Shown: positions 8,946-18,460 of the stretch, piece by piece
Position numbering within the stretch: the stretch's first letter is position 1
Layout: every line of letters starts with the position of its first letter
Source of the DNA: Phycisphaeraceae bacterium
Lineage (GTDB): Bacteria; Planctomycetota; Phycisphaerae; Phycisphaerales; UBA1924
Direction of reading: 5' to 3'
Length of the DNA: 64,000 nucleotides
Assembly (NCBI GenBank): GCA_019636615.1
Contig: JAHBXF010000001.1
Span: forward strand, 1,302,001-1,366,000
Translations under genes and position numbers: made by a program
Notes under the pieces: model-generated
Told to the model about the DNA's origin: nothing
Database searches by the model: none
The model's input: the letters and a program-made list of their open reading frames with translations, nothing else

Positions 8946-10571
8946 ATGATGCTCATGGACAGCGTGCGCACGTGCGTCGGTGTCGTGGTGATGTTCGCGG
9001 GGTTGTGCGTGACGCACGGGTGCGACCGAGAGCAGCCCGCGACCACGGCGCGGCCGGGAGCGGGCGAAGCGGCAGAGGCGGTGCCGCAGCGGCCGGCGCA
9101 GCCCGCGCCGCGGGCGGGGGAGTGGCACGAGTTGATGGCGGCCGAGACACCCTCGCTGCCGGCGCGCGAGTTTCGGGCGGCGTGGGTGGCCACGGTGGCG
9201 AACATCGACTGGCCGAGCAAGCCGGGGCTGACCGCCGCGCAGCAGCGTGCGGAGGCGCTGGGGCTGATGGAAGCGGCCAAGCGGGCGGGGCTCAACGCGC
9301 TGGTTTTTCAGGTTCGGCCGGCGTGCGACGCGATGTACGCCAGCGAGATCGAGCCGTGGTCAGAGTTTCTGACCGGGGAGAGCGGGAAAGCGCCCGACGA
9401 GGCGTACGACCCGCTGGAGTTCTGGGTGCGGGAGTGTCACGCGCGCGGGATCGAGTTGCACGCGTGGTTCAACCCGTTCAGGGCCAGGCACTTTGAGTCG
9501 AAGAAGCCCGACGCGCCCACGCACATCAGCAATACCCGGCCCGACCTGGTCTACGAGTATGACAGGTACAAGTGGCTAGACCCCGGCAACCCCGAAGCGC
9601 AGGACTATTCCATGCGCGTGATACTCGACGTGGTGCGGCGGTACGACATCGACGGCATCCACATCGACGATTACTTCTACCCCTACCCCAAGGCGGGCGA
9701 AGATTTCCCCGACGGGGCGGTGTATGAGCGTGCGATGGCGGGCAGCGCGGGCGGCACACCGTCGAAGGCCGATTGGCGCCGCGCGAACATCAACACGTTC
9801 GTGCAGCGGATGTACCGCGAGGCCAAGGCCCTCAAGCCGCACCTGCGCGTGGGCATCAGCCCGTTCGGTATCTGGCGGCCGGGGCACCCGGCGGGTGTCG
9901 AGGGGTTCGACGCGTATGAGCGGCTCTACGCCGATGCGCGGCTGTGGCTGCGCGAGGGGTGGATGGATTATGCCGCGCCGCAGTTGTACTGGAAGGTGTC
10001 TGCCCCCAAGCAGCCCTTTGCGCCGCTGCTGGATTGGTGGATCGGTGAGAGTGTGCGCGGGGTGCCGGTATTCCCGGGGTTGTACACGAGCCGCCTGGAC
10101 CCATCGGGGACATCAAAGTGGATGCCCGTGGACATCACCGAGCAGATCGAGATCTCGCGGACGCGTGCCGGGGCGGGCGGGCAGATTCACTTCAGCATGA
10201 AGGCGATCTCGCTGAACTATGTGGGCATCGCGCCCGCGCTGGCCGAGGGTGTGTACGCGCGCGAGGCCATCGCGCCCGTGTGCGCCACGTGCCCGGCGCC
10301 CGCGCTGCCGTTGACCAGCGCCGGGGTGATCGAGACGGCCGGCGGCGCGGCGCTCACCTGGCAAGACCCGGGGCCCGCCTCGCGCGTGGCGTTGGTGGGG
10401 TGGCTCAAGAATGGCGAGTGGCACGTGCAGCGGGTTGGGGCCAGCGCCCAGCGGGTGAAGTTTGGCCAAGAGCAGGGGCTGCCGCGCCGCATCGCGTTCG
10501 CGCTGCTCGGGCGAGACGGTGTGGTGGGCGCGTGGCGGGTGTGGGAGATTCCCGGCGGCGGGGCCGAGTGA
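8946..10571 (+). CDS. Glycosyl-hydrolase-like 10 (GHL10/DUF187) lipoprotein
   Basis: The protein is 541 residues from ATG 8946, preceded by an excellent AGGAGGTGA (8934-8942). A hydrophobic signal ends in VTHGC, a likely lipobox. The catalytic-like barrel starts with EFRAAWVATVANIDWP and has the family hallmarks ALVFQVRPACDAMY, HAWFNPFRA, DGIHIDDYFYPYP and WRRANINTFV. The family (YngK-like, PF02638) is linked to cell-wall or surface glycan hydrolysis. The C-terminal 100 residues look like a small beta-sandwich. It sits just behind the BtuF-like gene. Confidence 0.9.
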   Translation: MMLMDSVRTCVGVVVMFAGLCVTHGCDREQPATTARPGAGEAAEAVPQRPAQPAPRAGEWHELMAAETPSLPAREFRAAWVATVANIDWPSKPGLTAAQQRAEALGLMEAAKRAGLNALVFQVRPACDAMYASEIEPWSEFLTGESGKAPDEAYDPLEFWVRECHARGIELHAWFNPFRARHFESKKPDAPTHISNTRPDLVYEYDRYKWLDPGNPEAQDYSMRVILDVVRRYDIDGIHIDDYFYPYPKAGEDFPDGAVYERAMAGSAGGTPSKADWRRANINTFVQRMYREAKALKPHLRVGISPFGIWRPGHPAGVEGFDAYERLYADARLWLREGWMDYAAPQLYWKVSAPKQPFAPLLDWWIGESVRGVPVFPGLYTSRLDPSGTSKWMPVDITEQIEISRTRAGAGGQIHFSMKAISLNYVGIAPALAEGVYAREAIAPVCATCPAPALPLTSAGVIETAGGAALTWQDPGPASRVALVGWLKNGEWHVQRVGASAQRVKFGQEQGLPRRIAFALLGRDGVVGAWRVWEIPGGGAE

Positions 10572-10582
10572 TCGGCGGGTGA

Positions 10583-11017
10583 TCAGAGAAAGCGGATGCA
10601 GGCCGGGTAGCGGTAGAACCGGCCTTTGTTGGCTTCGAGCGCGGCGAGGATCATGCCGACAATGCCCAGCACGTAGACCGCGGTGAGCACGGCGAACCCG
10701 ATGCCGCACGCGGGAACGAGGATGCCCCCGATGATCGCGTAGACGAGCATCGAGATCTGAAAGTTGATGGCCTCGCGACCGTGGTCGCGGATGAAGGGGG
10801 ATTCGTCCTTTTTGATGAGGTAGAGGACGATGACGGGCACGAGGGGAACGGCAACGTGGATCGCCAGCAGGGAGAGGTGCATGGCCAGGGCGTAGTGGCG
10901 CTCCCACTCTTGCACGTCGGGGTCGCGGAGGGGGTCGAAGGGCTGGCCGGGCGCGCCCCCCTGCGGTGGCGACCCCGGGGGCGAAGGCGGGACATCGGGA
11001 GGTGCTGTTGCGTTCAT
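10583..11017 (-). CDS. DUF4870 family membrane protein
   Basis: The protein is about 144 residues from ATG 11017, with GGAG 6 bases upstream. A Pro/Gly-rich N-terminus of about 35 residues precedes hydrophobic segments with the DUF4870 pattern: ALAMHLSLLAIHV, LIKKDESPFIRDHGREAINFQ and VLGIVGMILAALEANKG. Proteins of this family are small inner-membrane proteins of unknown role. It ends 11 bases from the convergent GHL10 gene. Confidence 0.85.
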   Translation of the reverse strand: MNATAPPDVPPSPPGSPPQGGAPGQPFDPLRDPDVQEWERHYALAMHLSLLAIHVAVPLVPVIVLYLIKKDESPFIRDHGREAINFQISMLVYAIIGGILVPACGIGFAVLTAVYVLGIVGMILAALEANKGRFYRYPACIRFL

Positions 11018-11247
11018 GAGTGTCACTCCCGAGGAGGGGCGCTCGCGTGGCTGTGCGCGAGTGGGCGGTGCCCGGCACATCGTTGGGAAACGGCCGGGGG
11101 ATGTTTCACGGGCCGGGTGAGCGGGTCAAGAAGCGCGAGCAGAAGGGTTGGCGGGCCGGTTGGGCGGCATGAGCGGGGGCCGATGGGGGAATTCCGGCGG
11201 GAATTGCGGGGTATCGGCGGGCGGGAATTCATATGATCGGGGCTTCT

Positions 11248-13113
11248 ATGTCTGCGACCAACGACCCCATCGAGATTCTCAGCCGGCGGTTTATCGACGC
11301 CATCCGCGGGGCCTTTCCCGAGGCGGGGGAGGGCGTCGATCCGCTGATCCGTCCGTGCGGGCAGCCGGAACTGGGCGACTTTCAGTGCAACGTGGCGATG
11401 GCGCTGGCCAAGAGGCTGGGCAAGAAGCCGCGCGACGTGGCGGGGGCGATTGCGGCGGCGGTAGACCTTTCGGGCGTGGCGCACCCGCTGACGGAAGGGG
11501 CGATCGCGGGCCCGGGGTTTATCAACATCAGGCTGCTGGGTGATGCGCTCGCGGCGTCGCTGGCGGCGATGGATGATGCGCACCTAGGCGTGGCCCCCGC
11601 GGCGCAGCCCGAGCGGGTGGTGGTCGACCTGATGGGCGTGAACCTGGCCAAGCAGATGCACGTGGGGCACCTGCGGTCGCCGCTCATCGGCGATGCGATC
11701 GCGCGGACCTTTGCAAGGCTGGGGCACACGGTGATCCGCCAGAATCATCTGGGGGATTGGGGCCTGCCCATCGCGATGGTGACGGCGCGCCTCGTGCGGC
11801 TGGAGGCGGCGGGGAAGATTGACCTGAACACGCTGACGCTGGATCAACTCGACGAGGCGTACCGGGCGGCGCAGATGGAGTGCCAGCGCGACACGGCCGG
11901 GCTTGAGGCGGTGCGCCGGTTCGGGCTCGGGCCCAAGGCAGAGGCGGAACTCGAAGCGCAGGTGGAGGGCGCCACCGAGGCGTTCATGGAGGCGAGGCGC
12001 ACGCTGGTGGCGCTGCAGGCCAAAGAACCTAAGACCTATGCCGTGTGGCAGCGGGTGCGCGACGTGACCATGCGGGTGTGCATGGATGTGTGCGCTCGCC
12101 TGCACGTGGACGTGACCGACGAACACTCGGCGGGCGAATCGTTCTACGCCGACGAACTGGCGGGGGTGGTCGGCGACCTGGTGACGCGCGGCATCGCGGA
12201 AGAGTCTGACGGCGCGCTCATCGTGCGGCTCGACGATCCCCGGTGGGGCGACATCGAGACGCCGTGCCTCATCCGCAAGCGAGACGGCGGGTATCTCTAC
12301 GCGACGACCGACGTGGCGGCCATCAGGCACCGCGTGCAGCGGCTGCACGCCGACCGAATCGTGTACTGCATCGATGCTCGCCAGGCGCTGCACCTGCGGC
12401 AGGTCTTCGGCGTCAGCCTCAAGGCGGGGTATGCCGCGAACCCCATGACGGGGCGCGACGCGGTGATGCGTCACGCGGCCTTCGGCTCGGTGCTGGGCGA
12501 AGACGGGCGGCCCTTCAAGACGCGCAGCGGCGAGAGCGTGCGGCTTTCAGACCTGCTCGAAGAGACGGTGGTGCGGGCCCAGAAGACCGTGAAAGAGCGC
12601 AGCCCCGACCAGCCCGAAGAAGAATCGCGCCGCATCGCCGAGGCCGTTGGCATGGCGGCGATCAAATATGCCGACCTGAGCAACGACCGCGTGAAGGATT
12701 ACGTGTTCTCGTTCGACCGCATGCTGGCCTTCGAGGGCAACACGGGCCCCTATCTGCTCTATGCGCTGGTGCGCACGCGCAGCATTCTGCGCAAGGCCGC
12801 GGCGGCGGGCGTGGGAGATTCGTGGCGGCGCGTGCCCCCCGGCGTGAACGAACCGGCCGAGAAGATGCTGGCGTTGACGCTGCTGCGTTACCCGGCCGCG
12901 CTGGCGGGCGTGGCGGACGCGCTCGAGCCGCACCGGCTGTGCCAGTATCTCTTCGAACTCTCGGGTGTTTTCGGCACGTTCTTCGATCAGTGCCCTGTGC
13001 TGCAAAGCGAGGGCGCGGTGCGGGACGGGCGTCTGCGGCTGTGCTGGCTGACGGGCCGCGTGCTTGAAGACGGATTGACGGTGCTGGGTATTCCCCTGCT
13101 GGAGCGCATGTGA
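11248..13113 (+). CDS. argS: Arginyl-tRNA synthetase
   Basis: The enzyme charges tRNA-Arg with arginine in the cytosol. From ATG 11248 it is about 621 residues, close to the family norm; an in-frame ATG at 11233 would add five residues and neither has a clear ribosome site. The N-terminal Add-1 domain is followed by the class I signature HVGHLRS (H138-H141), a nucleotide-binding core (NHLGDWGLP) and FKTRSG (423-428) in the place of KMSKS, as is usual for ArgS. The C-terminal DALR anticodon-binding domain is visible (LLRYPAALAGVADAL). The stop overlaps the next start as TGATG. Confidence 0.97.
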   Translation: MSATNDPIEILSRRFIDAIRGAFPEAGEGVDPLIRPCGQPELGDFQCNVAMALAKRLGKKPRDVAGAIAAAVDLSGVAHPLTEGAIAGPGFINIRLLGDALAASLAAMDDAHLGVAPAAQPERVVVDLMGVNLAKQMHVGHLRSPLIGDAIARTFARLGHTVIRQNHLGDWGLPIAMVTARLVRLEAAGKIDLNTLTLDQLDEAYRAAQMECQRDTAGLEAVRRFGLGPKAEAELEAQVEGATEAFMEARRTLVALQAKEPKTYAVWQRVRDVTMRVCMDVCARLHVDVTDEHSAGESFYADELAGVVGDLVTRGIAEESDGALIVRLDDPRWGDIETPCLIRKRDGGYLYATTDVAAIRHRVQRLHADRIVYCIDARQALHLRQVFGVSLKAGYAANPMTGRDAVMRHAAFGSVLGEDGRPFKTRSGESVRLSDLLEETVVRAQKTVKERSPDQPEEESRRIAEAVGMAAIKYADLSNDRVKDYVFSFDRMLAFEGNTGPYLLYALVRTRSILRKAAAAGVGDSWRRVPPGVNEPAEKMLALTLLRYPAALAGVADALEPHRLCQYLFELSGVFGTFFDQCPVLQSEGAVRDGRLRLCWLTGRVLEDGLTVLGIPLLERM

Positions 13114-14540
13114 TGCAGCGAACAACGTTTCTCCGGGCTTTCGCCGGGCTGGCGGTTTTCACCACGTGCGCCGCGGGGGCACGGCCCGCGGGCAACCCCG
13201 AGCCCGAGTGGGTGCGGGCCGAGGCGCCCCTGCTGACCGACCACGTGCAACTCACCTCGCGCGACGAGTTCGTGCGCGCGGGCGAGTCGTACTTCAGCCC
13301 GTGCGGCACGTGGATCATCTTCCAGGCGGTGCCCGTGCCGGTGGCGGGCGGCGACGAAGAACCCTTTTACGGCATGTACATCGCGCCGGTGAAGTTTGAC
13401 GATGGGGGCACGCGCATCGTGGGCCTGGGGCGTTCGCAGCGCATCAGCCCGCCCGGCTCGGCCAACACCTGCGGGTGGTTCGATCCCTCGCAACCGGGGC
13501 TGGTGCTCTACGCCTCCACGCTGGCCCGCCCGGCCGACGAGCAGCGCGCCGGCTTTCAGGTGGGCACACGCCGGTATATGTGGATGTTCCCTGAAGAGAT
13601 GGAGATTGTCGAGCAGGCCGTGCCGGAACTGATGAACCTGCGCACCGATACCCCGGGCCAGACACCCACCATCGCCGGCGCGCTGGCGCACCTGCGTGGG
13701 CGCGCGGCCGAAGCGCGTGCCGCGCTGGAGAAGGCCTCGGCCCTGGGCATGCCCACGCCGCCGGCCCAGGGCGCACGCGTGGAACTGGAGATGATCGAAA
13801 CAGAGATCGCGCGCCTCGAAGAACTGCTGCCCATCGAGGGGCGGCCTCGCGTGGTGTTTTCGCGGCCCAACTACGACGCCGAGTGCTCGTACTCGCCGTG
13901 CGGCCGGTTCATTCTCTATGCGAACGTGGTCGACAGCGTGCCGGGCGCCAAGACCGACGCGGATATCTACATCTTCGACACGGTCACGCGCGAACACCAC
14001 GCCATCGTGAAGGCGCCGGGGTATGACGGCGGGCCGTTCTTCTCGCCCTGCGGCAAGCGCATCTGCTATCGCAGCGACCGCAAGGGCGACGACAAACTGC
14101 AACTCTTCGTGGCAGAACTGGGCTTCGTTGACGGCGTGCCCGTGCGCACAGACTTTGAGTATCAGATCACCAGCAACGACGCGGTGAACTGGGCTCCCTA
14201 CTGGCACCCATCGGGAACGTCCATCGTGTACGGCACCAGCATCGTGGGCCATCACAACTACGAGGTCTTCGCGGTGGAGATCGACGAAGAAGCGCTCGCC
14301 CGGGCCCGCGCGGCGGCCACGGCGCAGGGACGCACCTCGGCGCTGGTCGAAGGCCTGCGTGAGCGGCGCATCACCCACGCGCCCGGGGCCGACGTGCTGC
14401 CGGTCTTCACCCCGGACGGCGAGTGGATGATGTGGACGTGCCAGCGCGGGCCCAAGGCGCCGGGCGAAGAGCGCGCTTCGAGCCAGGTGTGGGCCGCGCG
14501 CGTGGTGGGGCCTTTCTTCGAGCGTGCCGAAGGGCCATGA
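13113..14540 (+). CDS. Exported TolB/WD40-like beta-propeller protein
   Basis: The protein is about 475 residues. ATG 13113 shares its A with the argS stop (TGATG), and GGAG lies about 10 bases upstream, so translation is probably coupled. A signal peptide of about 20 residues (LAVFTTCAAGA) is followed by five PD40-type blades marked by repeated SPCGxxIxF motifs: SPCGTWIIF, SPCGRFILY, SPCGKRICY, HPSGTSIVY and TPDGEWMMW. A helical insertion of about 80 residues lies between blades one and two. This is the TolB-like propeller fold; a link to the Tol-Pal system is not shown by its neighbours. Probably periplasmic. Confidence 0.8.
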   Translation: MQRTTFLRAFAGLAVFTTCAAGARPAGNPEPEWVRAEAPLLTDHVQLTSRDEFVRAGESYFSPCGTWIIFQAVPVPVAGGDEEPFYGMYIAPVKFDDGGTRIVGLGRSQRISPPGSANTCGWFDPSQPGLVLYASTLARPADEQRAGFQVGTRRYMWMFPEEMEIVEQAVPELMNLRTDTPGQTPTIAGALAHLRGRAAEARAALEKASALGMPTPPAQGARVELEMIETEIARLEELLPIEGRPRVVFSRPNYDAECSYSPCGRFILYANVVDSVPGAKTDADIYIFDTVTREHHAIVKAPGYDGGPFFSPCGKRICYRSDRKGDDKLQLFVAELGFVDGVPVRTDFEYQITSNDAVNWAPYWHPSGTSIVYGTSIVGHHNYEVFAVEIDEEALARARAAATAQGRTSALVEGLRERRITHAPGADVLPVFTPDGEWMMWTCQRGPKAPGEERASSQVWAARVVGPFFERAEGP

Positions 14541-14609
14541 AGGCTTGAAAGGCGCGGCCGGTGATGCGATCGGCGGCCGGGGGAGTACGCGGGGGTTTGA
14601 AAACGTCCG

Positions 14610-14894
14610 CTACCGCGTGCGCCGCCGGGCCACCCGCCACGCCGAGGTGATCACGGCCACGGCGTAGTTGATGAGAATGAGCAGGCCCGCCGCCTGCCAG
14701 ACGCGGGCCGCGCCCGGCACGGCGAGCATCACGACCAGGGCGACCAGGGCGATGATGACCGCGAAAAACGTGCCCGCGAGCAGGCCGACGAAAGCCCCGA
14801 CCAGCAGACGCGAGGGCAGACTCGAACCGCGCGGCCGGTACGAGCGCTTGGGCCGTTGAGATTCGAGCACGGGGGAGTGTACGGCCCGTAGCAT
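14610..14894 (-). CDS. Small two-segment membrane protein
   Basis: The protein is about 94 residues from ATG 14894; the frame continues upstream but those codons are shared with the divergent gene. A basic N-terminus (KRSYRPRG) precedes two hydrophobic segments, LLVGAFVGLLAGTFFAVII and AGLLILINYAVAVITSAW, and the protein ends in arginines. No family recognised. Confidence 0.5.
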   Translation of the reverse strand: MLRAVHSPVLESQRPKRSYRPRGSSLPSRLLVGAFVGLLAGTFFAVIIALVALVVMLAVPGAARVWQAAGLLILINYAVAVITSAWRVARRRTR

Positions 14895-15004
14895 GAGACG
14901 TGCCCCGCGGTCGGTTTCGTCGCCCTCGCGGCAGAGCGCACAGGCGCAGGCGCGGGCAGCCCCGGCTTGGTTGGCGGATAAACTGCGCCCACGGGAAGCC
15001 ACGC

Positions 15005-15463
15005 ATGGAAGAAAGCCTATTTTCACACCGGCCCGCCGGCAAAGGGCTCTTCGGCGACGAGCGCGAAGAGCAGGACCGGCTTTTGATCCTGGCGTATGAG
15101 AGCGCCGGGCGCACGCTCGACGATCTGCCGTACACGGATGAGTTTGAGCGCCTTTACCGGTCGGTGGGTGGCGAGGGGGGCATGGGCAGCCGCGCGGAGG
15201 TCTTCAGGCGGCTGCACACGCTGCGCAAGGCGGCGAAACTGCCGCGGCTGGGGCGTGCGCCCAGCAGCGTGGTTCGCGTGACGCCCGATGAAGAAACGCT
15301 GCTGGCGTCGTTGATCATCGAGCGAGTGGGCACGCTGGGCCAGCGCGACCGGCTGCCCTACGACCCGCGCATCGACGACCTGGCGCAGGTCTTCAACGAG
15401 CGCACGGGGCGCAGCCTGACACCGCACGACCTGTGGCGGCTGGTGCTGAAACTGGCGAAGTGA
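15005..15463 (+). CDS. Conserved hypothetical soluble protein
   Basis: The protein is about 152 residues from ATG 15005. It is charged and mostly helical with no signal peptide. Readable stretches are DLPYTDEFERLYRSV, RAEVFRRLHTLRKAAKLPRLGR and the C-terminal DLWRLVLKLAK. The layout suggests a small helical nucleic-acid or protein-binding protein, but I recognise no family. Codon bias supports coding. Confidence 0.6.
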   Translation: MEESLFSHRPAGKGLFGDEREEQDRLLILAYESAGRTLDDLPYTDEFERLYRSVGGEGGMGSRAEVFRRLHTLRKAAKLPRLGRAPSSVVRVTPDEETLLASLIIERVGTLGQRDRLPYDPRIDDLAQVFNERTGRSLTPHDLWRLVLKLAK

Positions 15464-15572
15464 GAAAGAGTTGAAGCGGCGCGCCGTCGCCCGCTTCAGG
15501 GGGCGAGGGGGCCGGTGAGCAACGGGTTTGGGTGGGCTCCACGTGAGCCTGCCGCCCCCGCAACAATGACCC

Positions 15573-16511
15573 ATGACACGCGCTGTACGAACGCTGCTGA
15601 CCGACCTCGTTGATTACGCCGGGCTCTTTCCGCCCGCCAAACTCGCCATGCAGCCCGCCGTCGAGGCGTACAACCGCTGCCGCGTGGGTGAGCACGAGTT
15701 CATGCTGGGCCGGTTCATCTGCCCGGCGGCCCGCCTCGAAGAGTTCAGCGCGGCGGCCTCGCCCTTCATGCCCGGCACCTTCGCCACCAGCGGCTATCAG
15801 GAACAGGCCGACGCGGGGCAGCCCTGGCGACTCTCGGTGCTGCTCGACGTTGAGTCTCTCCATGACGGGCTCGACGCGATCGACGCCTTCAACGCGCGTC
15901 ACAGCGCCGCGGCCAACGGGCAGGCCGTGGCCGATGCGGTCGAGATCCGCGCGACCGATGTCAACCAGATCGATGACGTGCTCGACCAACTGCCCGAAGA
16001 CCTCTTCCCGCACTTTGAGTTCCCCGTGTCGGCAGACTTCCGCGGGTTTGTGGCCGCGCTGGCGGGCAACAAGGCCGCGGCCAAGATCCGCACGGGCGGG
16101 GTGACGGCGGCGGCTTTCCCCACCGCGGCCGAGGTGGCGGGCTTTCTGGTGGCGTGCGCGAAGGCGGATGTACCCTTCAAGGCCACGGCGGGCCTGCACC
16201 ACCCGCTGCGGTCGGTTCACCCGTTGACCTATGAGAAGGAGAGCGCGACGTGCATGATGCACGGGTTCCTCAACGTCTTCATCGCCGCGGCCCTGGTCAA
16301 ATGCAAGGGGCTGGATGTCGAGCGTGCCGAGGCGCTGCTGATGGAGGAAGACCCCGCGGCCTTCAAGTTCGGCGATGAGTTCCTCTCGTGGCGTGGGCAC
16401 GGGGTGGAGTGGCTCGACCTGGCCAAGGCACGCGAGGTCTTTGCGCTGAGTTTCGGCAGTTGCTCGTTCGATGAACCCGTGGCGGATCTCTCTCGCCTGG
16501 GATGGCTGTAA
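15573..16511 (+). CDS. Conserved protein of unknown function, possible TIM-barrel fold
   Basis: The protein is 312 residues from ATG 15573. It opens LLTDLVDYAGLFPPAKL and has strong conserved-looking stretches: AAKIRTGGVTAAAFP, VPFKATAGLHHPLRS and MMHGFLNVFIAAAL. The spacing of short strands ending in charged or glycine residues suggests a beta/alpha barrel with an active site lined by KIRTGG and the KATAGLHHP loop. Proteins of this kind occur in many phyla without assigned function. No signal peptide. It lies 169 bases upstream of cstA; co-transcription is possible. Confidence 0.7.
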   Translation: MTRAVRTLLTDLVDYAGLFPPAKLAMQPAVEAYNRCRVGEHEFMLGRFICPAARLEEFSAAASPFMPGTFATSGYQEQADAGQPWRLSVLLDVESLHDGLDAIDAFNARHSAAANGQAVADAVEIRATDVNQIDDVLDQLPEDLFPHFEFPVSADFRGFVAALAGNKAAAKIRTGGVTAAAFPTAAEVAGFLVACAKADVPFKATAGLHHPLRSVHPLTYEKESATCMMHGFLNVFIAAALVKCKGLDVERAEALLMEEDPAAFKFGDEFLSWRGHGVEWLDLAKAREVFALSFGSCSFDEPVADLSRLGWL

Positions 16512-16680
16512 AGCGGCTCAAGATGCGCCGTGCCCGCCGTGGCAGCGAGCGGCGTGCGCGCCGGGCGGCGGGTATCATGGCCGCGGTTGCGGGGCGGGTA
16601 TTCCGGCCCTTGTGTGCCGGCGGGGCGTGGGCGCCCTTCCGGGAGTTGGCCCGGCTTGAGTCACCAAACGCGAGGTGTGC

Positions 16681-18432
16681 GTGTCGCTGCTGCTCCTGGC
16701 GCTGATCGCCTGTGTTGTTCTGGTGGTGGGGTATCTGGGATACGGCACGCTGGTGTCGCGCTTCTACCGGCTTGACGACCGCAACACCACGCCCGCGGTG
16801 TCGCGCAACGACGGCGTTGACTTTGTGCCAGAGCGCCCCTTCGCGCTGCTCGCCCAGCACTTCTCGGCGATCGCCGCGGCCGGCCCCATCGCCGGGCCGA
16901 TCCTGGCGTGCATGGCCTTCGGCTGGGCGCCCTGCCTGTTGTGGATCATCTTCGGCGTGGTCTTCATCGGGGCCGTGCACGACTTTTCCGCGCTGGTGGC
17001 CTCGATCCGCCACGGCGCGGGCTCGATCGCGCAGATCGCCAAAGAGAACCTGGGCAAACGGGCGGGCGTGGCCATTCTGTGGTTCATCTGGCTTGCGCTG
17101 CTCTACGTGATCATCGCCTTCACCCAGATGACGGCGGGCACCTTCGTGGGCGTGGCCGAGGAGTTTGAGGGGCTCTCGACACCCTTCAACAAGGGGGGCG
17201 CGGTCGCCGCGTCCAGCGTGCTCTATCTCGGGCTGGCGCTGGTGCTGGGCATCGTGCAGCGGCTGCGGCCCATGCCGCTGTGGCTGGTGAGCATCATCTT
17301 TGTGCCCGCCACGCTCGTGTGTGTGTGGCTGGGCACGCTCATAGACAACGTGCTGGTGCTGAGCATCGAGTGGTGGTTCGCGATCATCCTGGGGTACTGC
17401 CTTGTGGCGTCGATGCTGCCCTTGTGGCTGTTGCAGCAGCCGCGCGGCTTCCTGGGCGGGTTTGTGCTCTACCTGGCCCTGGCCATCGGCATCGTGGGGC
17501 TGATCTTCGGCGGGTACGAGATCCGTCAACCGGCCTTCAGCGAGAACACGAAGGCCATTCTGGACCTTGGCTCGGTGCTGCGCGGCGGCGCTGAAGCCCC
17601 GCCCATGACCATGCTGGTCTTCCCCTTCCTCTTTGTCACCATCGCCTGCGGCGCGTGCTCGGGCTTCCACGGCCTCATCTGCGGCGGCACCACCAGCAGG
17701 CAGATCTCGAAAGAATCGCACTGCAAGCCCGTGGCCTTCGGCGCGATGCTGCTGGAGGGGCTGGTGGCGGTGATCGCGCTGGCCACGATCATGATCATCG
17801 CGCCCGCCGACACCAAGAACCAGCCCCCGGCCCGCATCTATGGCGACGGCCTGGCCCAGTTCATGACCATCTTCCTGGGCGAGAACGCCCGTGTCTTCTG
17901 CGTCACGCTGGGGGCGATGGCCTTCTCCACCTTTGTCTTCGACACGCTGGATGTCTCGACGCGTCTGGGTCGCTATCTGCTGCAGGAACTCTTCAACACG
18001 CCGGGCCGGCGCGCCGGGTTCATCGCGGCCGGTGTCACGGTGGCCATTCCGCTGCTGGTGCTCCTCACCGGCGACCCGCGGGCCTATCTGGCCTACTGGA
18101 CGCTCTTTGGCACCTCGAACCAACTGCTCGCCGCGCTCACGCTGCTGGGCGTCACGGTGTGGCTGCGGCGCAACAACAAGCGCATCTGGTTCACCTTTGT
18201 GCCCATGCTCTTTGTCATGGCCGTCACGGTTTCTGCCCTCCTGCTTCAGGTGTGGGCGGGCGTGCGTGACGCCTCGCACGGCGCGTGGCGGCTGTCGAGC
18301 GGGGCCGTGAACCCCGCGGTGGTCAACGGCGGGGTGTCGATCGCGCTCCTGGGCCTGGCCGCGGTCTTCGTGCGTGAGGCCGCCCTCGCGTGGCGCCGCC
18401 CGTCCGCGCCGGGGGCCGCCCCCCGGGTTTAA
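16681..18432 (+). CDS. cstA: Carbon starvation protein CstA-type transporter
   Basis: The protein is about 583 residues from GTG 16681, chosen because GAGGTG ends 3 bases upstream; GTG 16675 lacks a ribosome site. It is a polytopic inner-membrane protein with the CstA signature near the N-terminus: RPFALLAQHFSAIAAAGPI, AGPILACMAFGWAP and AVHDFSALVAS. About 14 hydrophobic segments follow, including FVFDTLDVSTRLGRYLLQEL near residue 420. CstA/BtsT proteins import pyruvate or peptides when carbon is limiting. The M28 peptidase gene follows 28 bases later, which would suit peptide use, but co-function is inference. Confidence 0.92.
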   Translation: MSLLLLALIACVVLVVGYLGYGTLVSRFYRLDDRNTTPAVSRNDGVDFVPERPFALLAQHFSAIAAAGPIAGPILACMAFGWAPCLLWIIFGVVFIGAVHDFSALVASIRHGAGSIAQIAKENLGKRAGVAILWFIWLALLYVIIAFTQMTAGTFVGVAEEFEGLSTPFNKGGAVAASSVLYLGLALVLGIVQRLRPMPLWLVSIIFVPATLVCVWLGTLIDNVLVLSIEWWFAIILGYCLVASMLPLWLLQQPRGFLGGFVLYLALAIGIVGLIFGGYEIRQPAFSENTKAILDLGSVLRGGAEAPPMTMLVFPFLFVTIACGACSGFHGLICGGTTSRQISKESHCKPVAFGAMLLEGLVAVIALATIMIIAPADTKNQPPARIYGDGLAQFMTIFLGENARVFCVTLGAMAFSTFVFDTLDVSTRLGRYLLQELFNTPGRRAGFIAAGVTVAIPLLVLLTGDPRAYLAYWTLFGTSNQLLAALTLLGVTVWLRRNNKRIWFTFVPMLFVMAVTVSALLLQVWAGVRDASHGAWRLSSGAVNPAVVNGGVSIALLGLAAVFVREAALAWRRPSAPGAAPRV

Positions 18433-18460
18433 GCGCGCGGCCTTCCTACGTTTGCCCGTG

